DNA from: Dictyocoela muelleri
Lineage: Eukaryota; Microsporidia
Direction of reading: 5' to 3'
Assembly: GCA_016256075.1 (NCBI GenBank)
Contig: SDVU01000069.1
Span: 1 to 22,959 of the forward strand
DNA length: 22,959 bases
Shown: piece after piece, positions 18,898 through 22,959 of the stretch
How positions within the stretch are numbered: the stretch's first letter is position 1
Layout: each line of letters starts with the position of its first letter
The notes under the pieces: model-generated
Database searches by the model: none
Told to the model about the DNA's origin: nothing
What the model saw: only the letters and a program-made list of their open reading frames with translations
Position numbers and translations under genes: made by a program

Positions 18898-19185
18898 CAT
18901 AGCAGCCTACCCGGTGAATTTTAAGCTACCGTGGTCAATGCCCTTTGGTTCTTGGTGTTCCTATAATACTTCACTTTCTAATCTACCCAGAAGCCCAGCT
19001 GTATATGCGATTTTCGTTTTATCAATGACCATGATGGATATTAATTAGTGACTTTTCTTGAATTTTTATCTTTCATTAGTTTTTGTCTTGATGTGTCGTC
19101 GACATTATCCCACCACCTAGGAGGTGTCTCTTCTGCTTCATTTTCATATTAGACCAAGTCTTAATCAGCTATGCCACACTGGAAA
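18898..19185 (-). repeat. SINE-like repeat family, near-complete copy
   Basis: Contains CCTTTGGTTCTTGGTGTTCC, AGAAGCCCAGCTGTATA, GATTTTCGTTTTATCAATGA and CTTCTGCTTCATTTTCATA. The minus strand begins CCAGTGTGGCATAGCTGATT, resembling a tRNA A box. No open frame. Pairs as an inverted partner with 19855-20168, so the two could fold together. Confidence 0.7.
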
Positions 19186-19198
19186 ACTGAATATTTAT

Positions 19199-19221
19199 GT
19201 CGCGCGCGCTGCGCGAGACAT
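19199..19221. repeat. GC-rich palindrome 1
   Basis: TGTCGCGCGCGCTGCGCGAG then ACA: a 23-base hairpin with one mismatch, followed by another GC-rich patch (TGCGCGTAGTGCGGC). It stands out sharply from its AT-rich surroundings and is related to the palindrome at 19630. Confidence 0.75.
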
Positions 19222-19340
19222 GCGCGTAGTGCGGCTTAATTAATTATATTATATAATTGTTCTTAATTATTAATAGTTTCATTTTTATTAATATACCGAT
19301 TTGTTATTAATTTTATTTTATAAAATTTTTATTAATTTTT

Positions 19341-19410
19341 ACTGACAGCGGGAGTGGAACCCACGACATAATAATTAATCTATTTTTTGATTACCCTGGG
19401 TCAGAACACC
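19341..19410 (-). repeat. tRNA-derived sequence, minus strand
   Basis: On the minus strand, TGACCCAGGG (19403-19394) resembles an A box. GGTTCCACTCC (19361-19351) matches nine of eleven bases of the B box consensus, 42 bases downstream. The stems are too degenerate for a working tRNA. The sequence after the B box (CGCTGTCAGT) resembles that after the B box at 19651. Confidence 0.45.
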
Positions 19411-19629
19411 AAAATTTATATTTAAATATATTTAAATAATAAATTTAATTTTAAAGATGTAAATTTTTTTAACTTAAATTTTACATTTTACAAATTATAG
19501 TATATTTATGATTTATTACAAATCTTATAAATTTTTATTAGATTATAAGGATCATTAAAAAATAGCAATTATGTAAATAAATTATATAGACAAGATTTTA
19601 ACTAGTTTTTTTTAAAAAAATACGGTTAT

Positions 19630-19664
19630 TGTCGCGCGCAGCGTGCGACAGGATCGAATCCCAC
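19630..19664 (+). repeat. GC-rich palindrome 2 joined to a B-box-like motif
   Basis: TGTCGCGCGCAGCGTGCGAC plus A forms a hairpin over ten pairs (one G-T) around a single central base. It is followed at once by GGATCGAATCCCACTGTCGT, whose first eleven bases differ from the tRNA B box GGTTCGAATCC at one position. A long T/A run (19672-19706) follows. I read it as a SINE-like fragment. Confidence 0.6.
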
Positions 19665-19711
19665 TGTCGTCATTTTTATTTTTATTTTTATTTTTTTATT
19701 TTTTTTATGGG

Positions 19712-19783
19712 GCCAGATAGCTCAGTGGTTAACACTCTTGAATGTAAAATTTAAGTATCGTGATTGGAATCCCACTGAAGTAA
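19712..19783 (+). repeat. tRNA-derived sequence, plus strand
   Basis: TAGCTCAGTGG is a perfect A box; GATTGGAATCC, 44 bases on, is a B box with two changes. CTTGAA and TTTAAG can form the anticodon stem around a 7-base loop that lacks the universal U33. The acceptor ends do not pair. A tRNA pseudogene or SINE head is therefore more likely than a functional tRNA. Confidence 0.55.
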
Positions 19784-19854
19784 CTCATTAATAAATAATG
19801 AGGGAATGACATTAAGCGGACATAACTATATAATTATAGTATTAATATGCTGTT

Positions 19855-20168
19855 GCTCTAGTGTAGTATAGCTGATTAAGACTTGGTCTAATATTACAAT
19901 GAAGCAGAAGGAACTCTCTTAGGCGTGGGGATGAGTGCGGCGACGTATCTTGGCAAAAAGTAGTGATAAATAAAATATCATGAAAAAGCTTCTAATTACC
20001 TGTATCCTGCCGAGTCATTGATAAAACGAAAATCGCGTATACAGCTGGACTTCTAGGTAGCTTAGGAAGTGACGTATTATTGGAACACCAGGAACCAAAG
20101 GTCATAAGACTATAATTGGAGACAACTCTCCGGATTGGCAGCTATGGATGTTGTCAGCATGTAATATA
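19855..20168 (+). repeat. SINE-like repeat family, longest copy, opposite orientation
   Basis: Starts CTAGTGTAGTATAGCTGATT (A-box-like), then ACAATGAAGCAGAAGG, TCATTGATAAAACGAAAATC, CGTATACAGCTGGACTTCTA, GGAACACCAGGAACCAAAGG, and ends TTGTCAGCATGTAATATATA. It is the reference copy for the family, about 310 bp. There is no open frame, no convincing B box and no target duplication that I can see. Confidence 0.7.
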
Positions 20169-20255
20169 TAAAACTAATTTTTTTTCAATTACAAAATTTT
20201 AAAAAAACACTTTTTTAAATCTTTAAAAAAATTTATTATTAATTTCTTAAAAACC

Positions 20256-21785
20256 TTAAGAACTAATAGTAACAACTTTTCTACAAATAGGACACGTATT
20301 CGCACTATTCAACAACCAATTATCAACACAAATATCATGAAAACAATGATCACATCCAAGAACTCTTATTTTCTGCTTTTCAACAAAATCTTCAAGACAA
20401 ATTGTACAATTTTTAATTGGATTTTCAGGTTTCCATTCATCAAGTTTTATTTTTTCTAAATCTTTTTTTGAAACAACTTCGCGTTTATCGACAGGAATAT
20501 TGCTGAAAAATGTTATTTGGACCACAAATGGTTCATTATTAGGAATATTATTAAAATCACGATTAAATAAGTTAATATAATTTTCAAGCATACGTCTTAT
20601 TGTGTTAAATCCAAAGTTTCTATTTCTATTAGTTGTTCTTGATGATTCATTGTTAAAGGTATTATTAATGTTATTAATGTTATTACCACTATTATTAATG
20701 TTATTATTATCTATATTAATGTTATTTTCCAAATTATTATTAATGTTATTATCCAAATTATTATTCTCACCATTTCTATTTCGAATAATTCTCATTGGAA
20801 AAATTCTCATTTGCTGTCTTCTTCCTCTGTTTTCATTTTCCGATCTTTCATTTCCAAAATTAAAATTTCTTGAAAGTGATTCCGAAAATAAATTTATAAT
20901 TTCATCAATTGATCTTAACGATTCATTTATATCATTATCACGATCTGATAAACTACGATTAAAAAATTGTCTGAATATTTCAATAAAAGATCGTGGTGAT
21001 TCACTATTTGATCTATTCATTGATTCACTATTTGATCTATTCATTGATTCACTATTTGATTCACTATTTGATCTATCTATTGATTCTCTTGTTGATTGTT
21101 GATTTTCAAGATTCATGTTTACAAAGTTTATATATCCAAAATTATTATCATTCATCGGGAAATCGTTATTCCGATTATTAATGCTGTTAAGATTATTATT
21201 CAAGTTAGTATTAACTTCGTTATTATTATTCAAGTTAGTATTAATAAAGTTATTATTATTCAAGTTAGTATTAATAAAGTTATTATTATTCAAGTTAGTA
21301 TTAATAAGGTTATTATTATTATTTAAATTAGTATTAATAAAGTTATTATTATTTAAATTAACATTATTATTATTCAAGTTTGTATTAACAACATTATTAT
21401 TAAGGTCAGTATTAACAACATTATCATCATTAAAAGAACTTCTTCTCCTATTGTTAATTTTTCGTTGTCGATTTAAAACTCTATCGGGTCTATTTAAAAA
21501 ATTTTTATCTTTTCTTAAAATTGTTCTGCACGCACTTGATCTGATCGGTTTATTACGTAGTCGCGTATTGAGATTAGTTGAAATATTGCTTGATCTATTG
21601 AAATGTCTATGTCTAGGCAGATCACAAGAGTAACAAAAAAATTCTCTTCTATGAATGTTATCATTATCTCTTTGAGTTTGAGGTTGACTGTGTCTTTGAT
21701 TTTGTTGATTATTAATTTTCCTTCTTGAGATATTTCTTTTCAATTTTTTGTTGTCATGATCTTTTATTTTTTTTTGATCTCGCAT
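20256..21785 (-). CDS. Asn-rich RING-H2 zinc-finger protein, probable E3 ubiquitin ligase
   Basis: 509 residues from the ATG at 21785-21783. The frame is open four codons further to a TTG, but the ATG is preceded by GGCCAAC, the same C-rich context as MSH6. The C-terminus (residues 460-502) is a RING-H2 finger: CTIC, then GCDHCFHDIC, W, and CPIC, with all eight metal ligands present. RING-H2 domains recruit E2-ubiquitin. Before it lie a very basic N-terminus with one CYSC pair (residues 51-54), a 10-residue repeat NTNLNNNNFI (about 120-202), Ser-rich SMNRSNSE repeats (about 232-264), further Asn runs, and a moderately hydrophobic region (PFVVQITFFSNIPV) before the finger. There is no signal peptide or membrane span, so it is likely cytosolic or nuclear. 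The substrate is unknown and no RING subfamily can be assigned. Confidence 0.88.
   Translation of the reverse strand: MRDQKKIKDHDNKKLKRNISRRKINNQQNQRHSQPQTQRDNDNIHRREFFCYSCDLPRHRHFNRSSNISTNLNTRLRNKPIRSSACRTILRKDKNFLNRPDRVLNRQRKINNRRRSSFNDDNVVNTDLNNNVVNTNLNNNNVNLNNNNFINTNLNNNNNLINTNLNNNNFINTNLNNNNFINTNLNNNNEVNTNLNNNLNSINNRNNDFPMNDNNFGYINFVNMNLENQQSTRESIDRSNSESNSESMNRSNSESMNRSNSESPRSFIEIFRQFFNRSLSDRDNDINESLRSIDEIINLFSESLSRNFNFGNERSENENRGRRQQMRIFPMRIIRNRNGENNNLDNNINNNLENNINIDNNNINNSGNNINNINNTFNNESSRTTNRNRNFGFNTIRRMLENYINLFNRDFNNIPNNEPFVVQITFFSNIPVDKREVVSKKDLEKIKLDEWKPENPIKNCTICLEDFVEKQKIRVLGCDHCFHDICVDNWLLNSANTCPICRKVVTISS
21003..21093 (-). repeat. 24-bp coding tandem repeat, Ser/Asn/Arg-rich
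   Basis: Units encoding SMNRSNSE within the RING protein, nearly identical at DNA level (GATTCACTATTTGATCTATT on the plus strand). Confidence 0.8.
21180..21415 (-). repeat. 30-bp coding tandem repeat, Asn-rich
   Basis: About seven units encoding NTNLNNNNFI; on the plus strand TTATTATTCAAGTTAGTATT recurs with little change, pointing to recent expansion. Confidence 0.85.
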
Positions 21786-21792
21786 GTTGGCC
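21786..21792 (-). promoter_or_regulatory. C-rich start signal of the RING gene
   Basis: GGCCAAC on the minus strand directly precedes the ATG and shares CCAAC-ATG with MSH6. It favours this ATG over the upstream TTG. Confidence 0.5.
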
Positions 21793-21919
21793 TTCAACTT
21801 GATTTGAATTTATAATTTTTTTAATTTCAGGAAATTTATAGAAATTTCGAGAAGTTCCAATAAATTTTGAAATTTCCAATTATTTTTTTTTTGAGAATTG
21901 ACGTGTTATTGAAATGATT

Positions 21920-22140
21920 ATTTTAAAATGATTTGTTAAATGCTTTAAATTGATTTGTATTCGAAAGAAAGTTTTAAATTCTTTAAAATGATTTGTTAAA
22001 TTCTTTAAAATGATATAAATTGTTTAAATTGATTTGGTAAATTATTTTAAATGATTTAAAATGCTTTAAATTGATTTATTAATTGCTTTAAACTCTTTAA
22101 AATGTTTTTTTTAGATGATTTAAAATGATTTGTTATTTTT
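21920..22140. repeat. Degenerate AT-rich tandem repeat upstream of the RING gene
   Basis: Variable units of about 20-24 bp around TTTAAAATGATTTGTTAAAT and GCTTTAAATTGATTTG. There is no coding content. On either side stands ATTGACGTGTT (near 21897 and 22209). Confidence 0.6.
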
Positions 22141-22486
22141 TCTTTTGAAATTCTTTTAATGTCTTTGATTTGTATTAATTATTTTATTTGTAAAACATCC
22201 TTTTTTTATTGACGTGTTTACAATTTAATTTTTTTTAATGCTAACTGTATATCTCTTAGCGCTGTCACCCATAAGCCATATAACGTCGTAGATCACGAAA
22301 AAGAATTAATTTTTGACAGGTGTCATCTCTTTGACAGGAGTTTGAAATTTGAAAAAAAACATAAATAAGGGAAAATTTTAGGTCATGCATTAGAAGAAGT
22401 AGAATGAGTTTTGTGAGTTATTTAATGAAAGTGTTGGAAAATCGTTTATTATTAATTATTTATTGTTAAAAGTCAACCCTATGTAT
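22141..22486. other. Non-coding stretch
   Basis: Contains a short duplication, TTTGACAGG at about 22313 and 22331. No gene seen. Confidence 0.45.
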
Positions 22487-22620
22487 ACCTGACTGATAAT
22501 ATTCATAATTGGAAGTCCTGTGAGTTGTTGCTAACTATAGTCTTGAGATATTTAGTTCTTAATGTTCTGATAATAAGACATTACTAAGGTACTCATATGC
22601 TAGCTATATGGTTCAGTCTC
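22487..22620 (-). repeat. SINE-like repeat family, 3' fragment
   Basis: CTGATAATATTCATAATTGG, CCTGTGAGTTGT and CTATAGTCTTGAGATATTTA align with the same end of the family as 17459-17600. The A-box end is missing here too. Confidence 0.45.
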
Positions 22621-22959
22621 AATTCGTGGAATTCTCAATTTTTCGAAAATAAAAATAAAAAAATTTCCTCCCTAAAATGAATAATTTTTTATGGACCACT
22701 AGCGAGAAAAGAAACCCCGTTTTAAATATAGACATGTTTATGTTTAAGATTAACGGTACTACCTCGGTTTTACCGTACAAAAATTTTCTTAATTAGGAAA
22801 AAAAATACGTATATATATATGTATTCTAACATGGGAAAACCAAAAAAGTTACCCATATAGGTTCTCACCCGGGTTTCAGACTCCCCCTAAAAAACAGGAA
22901 ATCGCCATCCACAAGAGAAGAGGTGATGATTCTTATTCGAAATAGACTCAATTTGTCGA
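22621..22959. other. Non-coding stretch at the window end
   Basis: No gene recognised. ACGGTA and TACCGT around 22754-22778 can form a small hairpin. Confidence 0.4.

Noticed and set aside
19712-19783. Functional tRNA gene
   Set aside because: A and B boxes are well spaced, but acceptor arms do not pair and U33 is missing.
17459-20170. Long terminal repeat interpretation for the 310-bp family
   Set aside because: Copies do not flank any coding sequence, lie in both orientations, and show a tRNA-like end, so a SINE-like origin is the better fit.
20602-21633. Leu/Ile-rich plus-strand frames up to 172 codons opposite the RING gene
   Set aside because: They are antisense shadows of Asn codons (TTA, ATT) and have no independent support.
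21786-21797. TTG start of the RING gene four codons upstream
   Set aside because: An ATG with the same C-rich context as MSH6 follows immediately; non-ATG starts are rare in eukaryotes.

Overview
The window looks like part of an expanded, gene-poor, very AT-rich microsporidian genome. Three observations point there. There are only three convincing genes in about 23 kb, all intron-less. Each start codon is directly preceded by a short C-rich signal (CACCCAC-ATG, CCCCCAAC-ATG, GGCCAAC-ATG), like the CCC-type start signal known in microsporidia. The rest is packed with decayed ISXO2-like and MULE DNA transposons, a combination reported from large microsporidian genomes. The species cannot be fixed from the sequence alone; genera with inflated genomes such as Edhazardia or Hamiltosporidium are plausible.

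Layout, left to right. 1-277: N-terminal part of an ISXO2-like transposase on the minus strand, cut by the window edge. 1197-3108: a MULE-type element with a broken FLYWCH/MULE transposase, about 95-bp terminal inverted repeats, and a 147-bp direct repeat outside them. 3316-4178: a Foldback-like inverted repeat whose arms are arrays of a roughly 16-bp unit. 4560-6070: a decayed ISXO2-like transposase (minus) split by two non-autonomous inverted-repeat insertions (4674-5255 and 5669-5826). 6485-7771: a secreted or surface-type protein with pentapeptide repeats; a membrane anchor is encoded in frame just after its stop codon. 8132-9760: a third ISXO2-like fossil lying between two copies of one long-hairpin MITE, followed by another palindrome at 9762-9935. 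11276-11348: a tRNA-derived sequence. 11880-12460: a fourth ISXO2-like fossil of a different subtype. 13148-17029: MSH6, a mismatch-repair ATPase with Asn-rich insertions. 17459-20170: a graveyard of SINE-like and tRNA-derived fragments with GC-rich palindromes. 20256-21785 (minus): an Asn-rich RING-H2 protein. 21920-22140: degenerate tandem repeat. 22487-22620: another SINE-like fragment.

The three genes show no operon or pathway link. MSH6 would work in the nucleus with MSH2 in mismatch recognition, the RING-H2 protein is a probable ubiquitin ligase, and the 6485 protein carries a signal peptide and probably faces the outside. MSH6 and the RING protein converge across 3.2 kb of repeats and share the habit of expanding Asn-rich repeats between or before folded domains. 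All transposon calls come from reading conserved motifs by eye, not from a database search.
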